Shown: positions 1-7,712 of the stretch, in pieces
Numbering within the stretch: the first letter of the stretch is position 1
Layout: every line of letters starts with the position of its first letter
Source of the DNA: Candidatus Contendibacter sp.
GTDB taxonomy: Bacteria; Pseudomonadota; Gammaproteobacteria; Competibacterales; Competibacteraceae
NCBI GenBank assembly: GCA_008933795.1
Contig: WBUJ01000027.1
Span: forward strand, 1 to 33,752
DNA length: 33,752 nt
Direction of reading: 5' to 3'
Program-made: the position numbers and the translations under genes
The notes under the pieces: model-generated
Databases searched by the model: none
Seen by the model: only the letters and a program-made list of their open reading frames with translations
Told to the model about the DNA's origin: nothing

Positions 1-149
1 TGGTTTTGGAGTTCCTGGGTGCGAACTTGTAGGGTTTTTCGTTGGGTTTCCAAGGTGTTGATGCGTTCTATATCCAGGGTGTGGCCACGCCGGGTAAGTT
101 TGGCGGCGGTGGCTTCCAGCTCGTTTCTAAGTAGTTTTGGGTCCAGCAT
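1..149 (-). CDS. serS: Seryl-tRNA synthetase, N-terminal fragment (cut by window edge)
   Basis: The minus strand from the ATG at 149 reads [18 protein letters not shown], then [16 protein letters not shown] and [14 protein letters not shown]. This is the start of the SerS N-terminal coiled-coil arm, which binds the long variable arm of tRNA-Ser. About 49 residues are inside the window; the catalytic domain lies off the left edge. SerS charges tRNA-Ser (and tRNA-Sec) in the cytoplasm. No strong Shine-Dalgarno is visible. In E. coli serS directly follows lolA-rarA; here both lie on the same strand but about 4.6 kb away, with metabolic genes in between. The codons include CTA, AGA and ATA, which are rarer in the GC-rich genes around it. 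Confidence 0.9.
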   Translation of the reverse strand, partial: MLDPKLLRNELEATAAKLTRRGHTLDIERINTLETQRKTLQVRTQELQN

Positions 150-230
150 CGAGGGTGGAGCTCTTGGTTGAGTGGAGTAGGAGAGGGGATTGTAGGAGAT
201 TGTAGCGGATTGGGTGAGTGGATAAATTGA

Positions 231-246
231 GATGATGGTATAAAAA
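231..246. repeat. 16-bp direct repeat, copy 1
   Basis: GATGATGGTATAAAAA occurs here and again, identically and in the same orientation, at 1710-1725, so the two copies bracket the thiolase gene. On the plus strand it contains an extended -10-like TGGTATAAA; on the minus strand it reads TTTTTATACC. It lies upstream of serS here and between the divergent thiolase and HPr-like genes at the other copy. The function is unknown. A protein-binding site or promoter element are both possible. Confidence 0.4.
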
Positions 247-256
247 GCAGGTATTA

Positions 257-284
257 CTAAAGGCGGCCCGTAAAGCGAGCCGCC
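257..284 (-). terminator. Rho-independent terminator after the thiolase gene
   Basis: Read on the minus strand, a 9-bp stem (GGCGGCTCG / CGGGCCGCC, one G-U pair) closes a 5-nt loop at 284-262 and is followed by TTTAGTAA. It lies 22 bp past the thiolase stop codon. The T-tract is short, so termination may be partial. The rest of 150-306 holds only an AT-rich serS upstream stretch with two TACAAT motifs. Confidence 0.55.
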
Positions 285-306
285 CCTGTCGAATTACGCG
301 ATCAGC

Positions 307-1509
307 TTAGATACTGCGCGTCCACAATGAAGCCATGGCGGGGCCGGTGCCAACGCACAACGAAGCACCACCCGTAGTCTTGCCCTGCCGCTCCAGCTCG
401 TAGTACAGGCTGACCACGATGCGCAGACCGGTGGAACCCACCGGATGGCCTAGAGCGATGCCGGAGCCGTTGAAGTTGCAAATATCGGGAGTCAGGCTCA
501 TGCCCTGCTCTTTCAGCATCCGGCCGACGCCCAGCCACTGGGCGGCGAACGCTTCGTTGACTTCCCAGTAATCGATGTCTCCAAATTTCAGCCCGGCCTG
601 CTGGAGCGCCTTGGGAATCGCCACTGCGGGGCCGAGGCCCATGACCGCCGGATCAATGCCGGCGTTACAGATGCTGACCAGCTTCATCAGCGGCTTGATG
701 CCCATGGCCTTGGCCTTGTCCAGCGACATGATCACCACCGCGCTGGCGCCGTCGTTGATGCTGGAGGCGTTGGCCGCCGTCACCACCCCATCCTTCTTGA
801 AAGCGGGCGACAGCTTGGCCATTTTCTCCAGGCTGGCGTCGGGAATGAAGTTCTCGTCGGCGTCGAAGAAAGTCGAGCCTTTCTTGGACTTGAGTTCGAC
901 CGGGACGATCTCACGCTTGAAAATGCCTTCCTTGGTGGCGGTGGTGCAACGGGTGTGGCTGATCAGCGCCAATTCGTCGCATTCCTGGCGGGTAATGCCG
1001 TATTTGACCGCAACGTTTTCCGCCGTCATGGCCATGTGACCGGGCACCAACTCGTCGAACAGACCATCGTGGATCATGCTGTCCTCGATGTTGCCCTGCC
1101 CCATCCGGTAACCCATGCGGCCCTTGGGCAGCAGATAGGGCGCGTTGGTCATGCTCTCCACGCCCACTACCAGCCCGATCTCGGTCTGGCCCAGCATGAT
1201 GTTGTGGCAGGCGATTTCCAGTGCGCGCATGCCGGAGGTGCAATTCTGGTTGACGGACACCGCGCTGCTGCGATGCGGCAGACCGACCCGCATGCTCACC
1301 TGCCGCGCCGGCAGCGAGCCTTGCATGCCACCGTATAACTGGCCCATGCAGATCTCGTCGATCTGGTCAGCCGGCACGCCGGACCGTTCGATCGCGCCCT
1401 TGGCGGCGGTGATCGCCAGATCGCGCGCCGACACGTCCTTAAGGGAGCCCATGAATTTACCGATCGCCGTCCGCGCGGCGCTGACAATCACGACTTCTTT
1501 GAGACCCAT
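307..1509 (-). CDS. Acetyl-CoA C-acetyltransferase (thiolase)
   Basis: Biosynthetic/degradative thiolase of 400 aa, joining two acetyl-CoA into acetoacetyl-CoA (first step of PHB synthesis) or the reverse. The nucleophilic Cys90 sits in VNQNCTSGM, the catalytic His355 in GIALGHPVG, and the second catalytic Cys385 in LCVGTGPAM. The 30-residue His-Cys spacing matches the family. The start chosen is the ATG at 1509 with GAGGAG upstream; an in-frame start at 1605 exists but would add about 32 residues before the conserved KEVVIVSAARTAIGKF. The last motif is unusual, because most PhaA/AtoB proteins have CxGGGxG while this one reads CVGTGPAM. It is transcribed alone, divergent from the HPr-like gene, with a strong promoter and a structured leader. 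Whether it serves PHB synthesis cannot be told without phaB/phaC nearby. Confidence 0.93.
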   Translation of the reverse strand: MGLKEVVIVSAARTAIGKFMGSLKDVSARDLAITAAKGAIERSGVPADQIDEICMGQLYGGMQGSLPARQVSMRVGLPHRSSAVSVNQNCTSGMRALEIACHNIMLGQTEIGLVVGVESMTNAPYLLPKGRMGYRMGQGNIEDSMIHDGLFDELVPGHMAMTAENVAVKYGITRQECDELALISHTRCTTATKEGIFKREIVPVELKSKKGSTFFDADENFIPDASLEKMAKLSPAFKKDGVVTAANASSINDGASAVVIMSLDKAKAMGIKPLMKLVSICNAGIDPAVMGLGPAVAIPKALQQAGLKFGDIDYWEVNEAFAAQWLGVGRMLKEQGMSLTPDICNFNGSGIALGHPVGSTGLRIVVSLYYELERQGKTTGGASLCVGTGPAMASLWTRSI

Positions 1510-1599
1510 CAGATACTCCTCGACTTGCGTGGTTACGATGTGTTGGTGCGTTAGCATGGCCGGTCCCGGGCCTTGTTGCCTAAAGTTCCTTCCGCGGGT

Positions 1600-1634
1600 A
1601 TCCACGGGCCCGCCACGGCGGGCAGCGCGTGGAT
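1600..1634 (-). promoter_or_regulatory. Stem-loop at the 5' end of the thiolase mRNA
   Basis: On the minus strand an outer stem ATCCACG/CGTGGAT encloses an inner stem GCCCGC/GCGGGC with loop CGTG. It begins about five bases after the start site predicted from the promoter at 1646-1673 and lies about 90 bp before the start codon. A hairpin at the very 5' end of a transcript commonly protects mRNA from decay (ompA is the known example). That role is inference here. Confidence 0.5.
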
Positions 1635-1645
1635 GAACTTTGGAA

Positions 1646-1673
1646 ATTAAAGCTTATCTCTGCCGTATGTCAA
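1646..1673 (-). promoter_or_regulatory. Sigma-70 promoter of the thiolase gene
   Basis: On the minus strand the -35 is TTGACA (1673-1668, perfect), the spacer is 16 bp, and the -10 is TTTAAT (1651-1646, five of six). The predicted start is near 1639, giving a leader of about 130 nt. This is the closest match to consensus among the promoters I found in the window, suggesting high expression. Confidence 0.6.
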
Positions 1674-1709
1674 TTTTCCCTCGAGTGATTTCTCCGGATC
1701 TGGCCTTAA

Positions 1710-1725
1710 GATGATGGTATAAAAA
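1710..1725. repeat. 16-bp direct repeat, copy 2
   Basis: Identical to 231-246 (GATGATGGTATAAAAA). It sits in the divergent intergenic region between the thiolase and the HPr-like gene. On the plus strand TGGTATAAA could be an extended -10 for the HPr-like gene, but I see no convincing -35. Confidence 0.4.
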
Positions 1726-1796
1726 TTTAGTCGGTAAACAAAACTTGCCCGTCAGACTTAAAATAAGGTTTCATGTAAGATTAGCTCGCCGCCGGT

Positions 1797-3422
1797 ATGA
1801 TGGAGCGGTCGACAGACAGAACGCGTGGAACGATTGGGAACGCCCACATGACTCTCGAAGTGGACGAAAGCTTGGCCCAACCACCGGGTTGGGGGACGAT
1901 TGACGACCGCGACTTCACCGATCTGCTCGTCGGACGCACCCGCAAACTGCTGGGGCTCGCTCATTACCTAGCGGTGCATCGTCCGGATTCCCTGATGCTG
2001 ACCCGCCCCCTGGTGGCCGACCTGCTCTCCCAATCGGCCCAGGTCGAGGAACTCCTGGACGCCTATGGGGCGCGCACCAACCAGCAATGGTCGCGATTCC
2101 GGTCGCTCACCGCCACGATCAAACTGTTCGCCAGCGTCGGCTACGAAATCCTGCATATCCAGCACTCCCTGCCCTGCTATCGCTTGTTGCCGAGCGAGCG
2201 GGATTTCGCCGCGGCGACCGCCCAGTCGTTGGCGCTGACCGACGACATCCTGACGCGGGCGACGCGCTGGGTCCTGGCGCAAGCCTCGCGGCTGGGTTTA
2301 CCGCCACCCGGCAACCTGCCCGACCCGCTGGATTACGCCGAATCGCTCCCGCCCGGACGCCTGATCAGCGACCGTCCGGTGCGCCGGGTCAAAAGCGCGT
2401 CGGAAACCATCACTCACCTCGCGACCGCCTATCTGAATCTGGCCGCCGAGAGCAAACTGCTCAGCGTCGTCGAACGCACCGAACCGGCGGATTACGCCGG
2501 TTGCTTTCCAGACCCAGTGAGCGAGGATAGCCTGCGTTACCTGAAAGTCCGGTTTCACTGCCTGCAATCCCTCTACGATACCCATGTGTCCGAGACCGAA
2601 ATCGAATACCAGGATGCCAACCTGCCGATCCTGCGCGGACATATCAGCGTCACCTTTCACCTGCTCGAAATCGCCACCTACCTCGTCCATTACTACGAAC
2701 GCCACCTGAACGTCCGAACCGGCGACTTGTCGCTGCGCCGCAAGCCGGTCATCACCCCAGACCCCCTGCTGGACATGGTGATGAGCTATTCGATCACTTA
2801 CGCGGGGCTTTACCTGGACCTCGGCCGGCACCTGTGCCATGCCATGCTCAAGCACTACGCCGAGGTCGGCACGATCCAGGCGCCCGTACCCTGTTATCGC
2901 GGCTTTCATGTCCGCCCGGCCACGCTGGTGGCGAAGATCGTCCAGCATTACGGCAGCGACGTCCGCATGGAGCTGGACGGTCAATCCTACGACGCCAGTT
3001 CGCCGCTGGACCTGTTCCGGGCCAACGAGAAGATCAATGCCCAGAAACGGCGCTGGCTGGTGACGGAAATCGGCCACCTTCCCCTGCCCAAAGGCGACTT
3101 GTCGGCCGTTCAAATCCGTGCTGCGGTCATGGACGTGTTGTTCAAGCTGGCCGAACGGGGCAAGCTGGTCATTTACCAACAGCCGTTGCAACTGTCGGAG
3201 GAGTTTGGCCGCGAAGGAATCCTGTTGGAAAAGGTCACCGCCGAAATCGCCCGCTTGCAGGCAACCGGGCAGATCGACATCCGAACCGATCTTAGCATCA
3301 CCTTCACTGGCGACAAACGGGTGTTGAGCGATCTCAAGCTGCTGGCGAAATCGGGCTATGGCGAGGACTGTTTTGGCAACAACATTACCCTGCCCCGGGA
3401 AATCGCGTACTTGCGCCGGTAG
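1797..3422 (+). CDS. Large protein with a C-terminal HPr-like domain, function unknown
   Basis: 541 aa from the ATG at 1797; an alternative ATG at 1848 (524 aa) has a weak GGGAA upstream, and neither start has a clear ribosome site. Residues to about 360 are helix-rich and unrecognised, with no signal peptide. Around residues 363-423 the protein reads like the PTS phosphocarrier HPr: GFHVRPAT (His371) matches the HPr active site GLHARPA, followed by a strand ending MELDGQSYDA and SSPLDLF where HPr has its regulatory serine helix. The remainder is charged. It is 75 bp upstream of PPi-phosphofructokinase on the same strand and probably cotranscribed with it. This suggests a phospho-relay or scaffold input to carbon metabolism, but the upper domain gives no enzymatic clue and no EI or EII gene is in the window. 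Confidence 0.75.
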   Translation: MMERSTDRTRGTIGNAHMTLEVDESLAQPPGWGTIDDRDFTDLLVGRTRKLLGLAHYLAVHRPDSLMLTRPLVADLLSQSAQVEELLDAYGARTNQQWSRFRSLTATIKLFASVGYEILHIQHSLPCYRLLPSERDFAAATAQSLALTDDILTRATRWVLAQASRLGLPPPGNLPDPLDYAESLPPGRLISDRPVRRVKSASETITHLATAYLNLAAESKLLSVVERTEPADYAGCFPDPVSEDSLRYLKVRFHCLQSLYDTHVSETEIEYQDANLPILRGHISVTFHLLEIATYLVHYYERHLNVRTGDLSLRRKPVITPDPLLDMVMSYSITYAGLYLDLGRHLCHAMLKHYAEVGTIQAPVPCYRGFHVRPATLVAKIVQHYGSDVRMELDGQSYDASSPLDLFRANEKINAQKRRWLVTEIGHLPLPKGDLSAVQIRAAVMDVLFKLAERGKLVIYQQPLQLSEEFGREGILLEKVTAEIARLQATGQIDIRTDLSITFTGDKRVLSDLKLLAKSGYGEDCFGNNITLPREIAYLRR

Positions 3423-3497
3423 CTTCGACGTTGTTGAATGGCGAAACTTCTCCTACCCTTTCAGTTTGTTTTTCCAACGACGAGGTCAATACCAACC

Positions 3498-4727
3498 ATG
3501 AGCAAGCCCAAGAAAGTCGCAATCCTCACGGCGGGCGGTCTGGCTCCCTGCCTCAGTTCGGCCGTCGGCGGCCTGATCGAGCGCTATACCGAGATCGACC
3601 CCACCATCGACATCATCTGCTATCGCAGCGGCTACAAGGGCCTTCTGCTCGGCGACTTCTACCAAGTCACGCCGGAAATCCGCGAAAAGGCGCGGCTGTT
3701 GCACGCCTTTGGCGGCTCGCCCATCGGCAACAGCCGGGTCAAGCTCACCAACGTCAAGGACTGCGTGAAGCGCGGCCTGGTCAAGGAAGGCGATGACCCA
3801 CAGAAAGTCGCCGCCGACCAGTTGATCAAGGACGGCGTGGACGTTCTCCACACCATCGGGGGCGACGACACCAATACCGCCGCCGCCGATCTTGCCGCCT
3901 TCCTGGCGAAAAACAATTACGGCCTGACCGTCATCGGCCTGCCCAAGACCGTCGACAACGATGTGTACCCGATCAAGCAGTCGCTGGGCGCCTGGACCGC
4001 CGCCGAACAGGGCGCCCGCTACTTCCAGAACATCGTCGCCGAGAACAACGCCAACCCGCACATGTTGATCATCCACGAGGTCATGGGCCGCAACTGTGGC
4101 TGGCTCACCGCCGCCACCGCGCTGGAGTACCGCAAGCTGCTCAATCGCGCGGAATGGCTCCCCGCCATCGGGCTCGATCGCGCCGCATTCGATGTCCATG
4201 CCGTCTTCGTCCCCGAGATGGAAATCGACCTCGCCGCCGAGGCCCAGCGCCTGCGCGCCTTGATGAACAAGATCGACGACATCAACATCTTCGTCTCCGA
4301 AGGCGCGGGCGTGGAGGCGATCGTGGCCGAACTCCAGGCCAAGGGTCAGGAAGTCCCGCGCGATGCGTTCGGCCACATCAAGCTCGACGCCATCAACCCC
4401 GGCAAATGGTTTGGCGAGCAGTTCGCCCAGATGATCGGCTCGGAAAAAACCCTGATCCAGAAATCCGGCTATTTCTCGCGCGCCGCCCCCGCCAACCTCG
4501 AGGATCTCCGTCTCATCAAGTCCTGCGTCGACTTGGCGGTCGAATGCGCCCTGCGCGGGGAACCCGGCGTCATCGGCCACGACGAGGATCGCGGCGGCGT
4601 GCTGCGCGCCATCGAGTTCCCGCGCATCAAGGGCGGCAAACCCTTCGACATCGATACCCCCTGGTTCACCGAAATGCTGGCGGCCATCGGCCAGCCGAAG
4701 GGCAAAAAAATCGCGGTTAGCCATTAA
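3498..4727 (+). CDS. pfp: Pyrophosphate-dependent 6-phosphofructokinase
   Basis: 409 aa cytoplasmic enzyme that reversibly phosphorylates fructose 6-phosphate with pyrophosphate instead of ATP. The PPi signature is clear: GGDDTNT (Asp124 where ATP enzymes have Gly) and PKTVDND (Lys150 where ATP enzymes have Gly in PGTIDND). The sugar-phosphate motif MGRNCGW follows. The start is the ATG at 3498 (MSKPKKVAILTAGGLAP, the first beta strand). An upstream in-frame ATG at 3438 would add 20 residues without homology. The gene follows the HPr-like gene by 75 bp, and both run against rarA. PPi-PFK lets one enzyme serve glycolysis and gluconeogenesis and saves ATP, which suits organisms cycling glycogen or PHA. 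Confidence 0.95.
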   Translation: MSKPKKVAILTAGGLAPCLSSAVGGLIERYTEIDPTIDIICYRSGYKGLLLGDFYQVTPEIREKARLLHAFGGSPIGNSRVKLTNVKDCVKRGLVKEGDDPQKVAADQLIKDGVDVLHTIGGDDTNTAAADLAAFLAKNNYGLTVIGLPKTVDNDVYPIKQSLGAWTAAEQGARYFQNIVAENNANPHMLIIHEVMGRNCGWLTAATALEYRKLLNRAEWLPAIGLDRAAFDVHAVFVPEMEIDLAAEAQRLRALMNKIDDINIFVSEGAGVEAIVAELQAKGQEVPRDAFGHIKLDAINPGKWFGEQFAQMIGSEKTLIQKSGYFSRAAPANLEDLRLIKSCVDLAVECALRGEPGVIGHDEDRGGVLRAIEFPRIKGGKPFDIDTPWFTEMLAAIGQPKGKKIAVSH

Positions 4728-4796
4728 GGAAGGGGCGCGAACGCGCCGGGACGAAGCTGCGCCAGATTGCGGTCGATCCCGGCGCGCGGTGGGTGG

Positions 4797-6113
4797 TCAC
4801 CGATACCGCCGCCGTTTGCTGTGTCGGTCCCATTCCCGCAGCCGCTCCAGTTTCTCGCGTATCCGCCCTTCCAGCCCGTTCGCGGTCGGTTCGTAGTAGC
4901 GGGCGTCCTTCAGGGGTTCGGGAAAATAGCATTCGCCGGCGGCATAGGCGTTCGGTTCGTCGTGGGCGTAGCGGTAACCCTCGCCGTGCCCCAGTTCCCG
5001 CGCCAGCGCGGTGGGCACATTGCGCAAATGCGGCGGCACCTCCAGCGTGCCGTGACGTTCGACATCGCGACGGGCGGCGCCAAAGGCGGTGTAGACCGCG
5101 TTGCTCTTAGCCGCGACGGCCAGATAGACAATCGCCTGAGCGATGGTCAGTTCGCCTTCCGGGCTGCCCAGTCGTTCCTGCGCTTCCCAGGCGTTCAGCG
5201 CCAGTTGCAGGGCGCGTGGGTCGGCGTTGCCGATGTCCTCGCTGGCCATCCGCACCACCCGCCGGGCGAGGTACAGAGGATCGCAGCCGCCGTCGAGCAT
5301 CCGGGCGAACCAGTACAGCGCCGCGTCCGGGCTGCTGCCACGCACCGCCTTGTGCAGGGCGGAAATCTGGTCATAGAACAGATCGCCGCCGCGGTCGAAG
5401 CGCCGTCCCGCCCCGTCGCTCATCACCGCTTCTAACGCCGCCTCCAGCGTAACGCCGCGCGCCTCAGCCAGTTCCACCGCCAGCTCCAGCCAGATCAGGG
5501 CGCGGCGGGCATCACCGTCGGCGGCTTGGGCCAGCAGTTCCCGCGCAACCTCGGGCAATGGCCAGCGTCCGCCCAACCCCCGCTCCGGATCGCTCAGCGC
5601 GCGGTCCACCACTTGGCGAATGGCGGCGGAGTCCAGGCTGCTTAGGACGTAGACCCGCACCCGGGACAACAGGGCGTTGTTGAGGGCAAAGCCGGGGTTC
5701 TCGGTGGTGGCGCCGATGAAGGTCAGGGTGCCGTCCTCGACGTAGGGCAGGAAGGCGTCCTGCTGGGCCTTGTTGAAGCGGTGAACCTCGTCCACGAACA
5801 GCACGGTGCGGCGCTGTTGCTCGCGCCACGATGCCTGGGCCCGTTCCACCGCCGCCCGCACCTCGCGCACGCCAGCCATAGTCGCCGACAGCCGGATAAA
5901 TTCCGCCCGGCAGGCCCCGGCCAGCAATTCCGCCAGCGTGGTCTTGCCCGTACCGGGTGGCCCCCACAGCACCATGGAGTGCGGCTGGCCCCGCTCGATG
6001 GCGACCCGCAGTGGCTTGCCCGACGCCAGCAGATGAGACTGACCGACGCAGTCGTCCAACCGGCAAGGCCGCAACCGATCGGCCAGCGGCCGACGGGGAT
6101 CCGGGGCGGACAT
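4797..6113 (-). CDS. rarA: Replication-associated recombination protein A (AAA+ ATPase)
   Basis: 438 aa, cytoplasmic, acting at stalled replication forks. Walker A is at residues 51-59 (GPPGTGKTT), Walker B is LFVDEVHRF and sensor 1 is IGATTENP. The C-terminal tetramerisation region (AVYLAVAAKSNAVY, HLRNVPT, YRYAHDEPNAY) is intact. The start is the ATG at 6113, eight bases after the lolA stop, so the two are cotranscribed as in E. coli. In-frame sequence upstream is the lolA region read in another frame and is not part of the gene. Its end is 69 bp from the convergent pfp stop; a GGCGCG/CGCGCC palindrome lies between them without a T-run. Confidence 0.96.
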   Translation of the reverse strand: MSAPDPRRPLADRLRPCRLDDCVGQSHLLASGKPLRVAIERGQPHSMVLWGPPGTGKTTLAELLAGACRAEFIRLSATMAGVREVRAAVERAQASWREQQRRTVLFVDEVHRFNKAQQDAFLPYVEDGTLTFIGATTENPGFALNNALLSRVRVYVLSSLDSAAIRQVVDRALSDPERGLGGRWPLPEVARELLAQAADGDARRALIWLELAVELAEARGVTLEAALEAVMSDGAGRRFDRGGDLFYDQISALHKAVRGSSPDAALYWFARMLDGGCDPLYLARRVVRMASEDIGNADPRALQLALNAWEAQERLGSPEGELTIAQAIVYLAVAAKSNAVYTAFGAARRDVERHGTLEVPPHLRNVPTALARELGHGEGYRYAHDEPNAYAAGECYFPEPLKDARYYEPTANGLEGRIREKLERLREWDRHSKRRRYR

Positions 6114-6121
6114 CCCGTCAG

Positions 6122-6748
6122 TCAGCCAGGATCGCCGACCACATCCGCGCCGGGTGGCGGGGTAAATTTCAGCATGGCAGGGTCGAGCGTCGGATTGCGC
6201 TCCAGCTTCTGAAAATCCAGCCGGGTGCGCTGGCCGAAACTGTCCTCCAGTTCCAGGCTGACCAAGGCATCGCCCCTGAAGGCGACCCGCAGCAACCGGA
6301 ATTCGGGTTGTGGTTGTTTGGGCGTCAGGTCGTACCAGTCCAACCCATCCCGGTTGCGGACCCCACTGACGGCGAAAGTCTCTTCGATGGGAGCCGCGCC
6401 GCTCAGCAGCGCCAGCGGCGTGGAACCGAGCGCTTGGTCCAGCTTGCGCACCGTCACCTGGGCCAAATCGACATCGTAGGCCCACAGCCGCTCGCCGTCG
6501 GCGACGATGATCTGTTCGGCGGGAGTCCGATAATCCCAGCGAAACTTGCCGGGCTTGCGCATCAACATTCGACCGCTGGAGGTTTGCATCACCTGCCCCC
6601 GTTCGTCGAACACGCGCTGGATGAAGTCCGCCCGCAGCGATTGCAGGCTTTGAAAATAGCGTTGCACCGGCGAAGGCGTTGAGGTCAGCGAGGGCGCCGC
6701 CAGCATCAGCCCCAGCATCAAAACAATCAGTTTTAATGTGCGTATCAC
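6122..6748 (-). CDS. lolA: Outer-membrane lipoprotein carrier protein
   Basis: 208 aa periplasmic chaperone carrying lipoproteins from LolCDE to LolB. The GTG start at 6748 (GGGAG six bases upstream) gives the signal peptide MIRTLKLIVLMLGLMLAAP. The mature part has family features: LRADFIQRVFDERGQVMQTSSG, RKPGKFRWDY, and a C-terminal hydrophobic cavity strand region. The usual length is about 200 aa. It directly precedes rarA. The 185 bp between mraZ and lolA show no gene; a TATGAT motif about 30 bp before the start may be a -10, without a matching -35. Confidence 0.93.
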   Translation of the reverse strand: MIRTLKLIVLMLGLMLAAPSLTSTPSPVQRYFQSLQSLRADFIQRVFDERGQVMQTSSGRMLMRKPGKFRWDYRTPAEQIIVADGERLWAYDVDLAQVTVRKLDQALGSTPLALLSGAAPIEETFAVSGVRNRDGLDWYDLTPKQPQPEFRLLRVAFRGDALVSLELEDSFGQRTRLDFQKLERNPTLDPAMLKFTPPPGADVVGDPG

Positions 6749-6933
6749 GTTGCGCTCCCGAGAAAGACGTTCATCATAGACCACGCTTCGCCGATCCGTT
6801 CCGTCGGTCGGCCAGCTCGGTCGCTCAAGCACGCGCTTCCGCGCGGGCGAGACCCTTCGGATCGGGACTGAAGGCTGATGGGTTTCGAGCGAACGGACCG
6901 CAATAATCGGCCAAGCGGATGCGCGAGGCGTTT

Positions 6934-7455
6934 TTAATGCCGCGAACTTGGTGGTAGCGGCGGCAGTTCCCGGAAATCGGGCAATTGCTCCCCGCTCCGC
7001 TCCGCGCGTCCTGCGCCGCCCATGATTTCCTCGGCCAGCCGGGCGAAATCGGCTGGTTCGTCGGACAGGAGATGCTCGTACAACACCGCATCCCAACACT
7101 CGATGCGGCTGGCGTAGGCCAGCAGGATCACGGTATCGCGGATGCCGGCGTAATCCAGCAACCGCCGGGGCAGCAGCAACCGGCCGCTGCCATCCAGTTC
7201 CAGCTCGGTGGCGCCTCGGTGGAAATAGCGGACGAACTCGCGGTTTTTCTTGACAAACAGGTTCAGCCGGTCGAGCTCGGCGGTGACACGCCGCCATTCA
7301 TGCAGCGGATACAACACCAGATGCTGTTCGAAGCCGCGATTGACCACGAATCGGCCTTCCGCCTCGACGGGAAGCTGTTTTCTCAGCGCGGTCGGCAATG
7401 CGATTCGCGCCTTGGAATCGAGGCTGCATTCAAATTCGCCGAGCAAGCTGGTCAT
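6934..7455 (-). CDS. mraZ: MraZ transcriptional regulator, orphan
   Basis: 173 aa with two AbrB-like (SpoVT) DNA-binding repeats: residues about 5-50 (GEFECSLDSKARIALPTALR) and about 80-130 (GATELELDGSGRLLLPRRLLDYAG). In other bacteria MraZ binds upstream of the division/cell wall cluster and represses it. Here it is not followed by rsmH-ftsL-ftsI but by lolA-rarA. The wording LNLFVKKNREFVRYF, GFEQHLVLYPLHEW and the roughly 30-residue tail differ from enterobacterial MraZ as I remember it and look like the Bacteroidetes form, which suggests horizontal acquisition. No Shine-Dalgarno is obvious. Confidence 0.9.
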   Translation of the reverse strand: MTSLLGEFECSLDSKARIALPTALRKQLPVEAEGRFVVNRGFEQHLVLYPLHEWRRVTAELDRLNLFVKKNREFVRYFHRGATELELDGSGRLLLPRRLLDYAGIRDTVILLAYASRIECWDAVLYEHLLSDEPADFARLAEEIMGGAGRAERSGEQLPDFRELPPLPPSSRH

Positions 7456-7514
7456 AGAGTCAGCCTAGCATATCCAGGACCGAATGGCGCCCTCCAGCCT
7501 GTTTCGTTAAAACC

Positions 7515-7662
7515 GCCGGCGGCGGTATCGAGATCCTGGATTCGGTCAGCGCCAACTGGCAAGCCGAGGACGCATTCGCGGCATGTCCAGCCTGCTGGAA
7601 AAGCACGACCCCGTGGATGCCGTCTTCCGCGCCAACAACCATCTGGCGGTGGCGCCCTTCAG
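7515..7662 (+). pseudogene. Fragment of a periplasmic sugar-binding protein, frameshifted
   Basis: The plus strand reads GIEILDSVSANWQAEDAFAA in one frame and then MSSLLEKHDPVDAVF followed by RANNHLAVAPF in another. Joined across the frameshift near 7583, this matches the C-terminal half of ribose-type solute-binding proteins (NW..A...M..LL..H.D.DAVF..N...A). There is no start, no stop in register and no transporter genes nearby. It is a short relic. Confidence 0.4.
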
Positions 7663-7712
7663 GCCACCCGTTTACCCACAATTTTCAACTCATCGTCACG
7701 CTATAATTTTTC

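Noticed and set aside
3486..4724. Long minus-strand open frame opposite the phosphofructokinase
   Set aside because: It mirrors the pfp gene codon for codon, is rich in residues typical of antisense reading of GC-rich DNA, and has no family motif.
4734..4750. GGCGCG/CGCGCC palindrome after pfp as terminator
   Set aside because: Two-base loop and no T-run on either strand.
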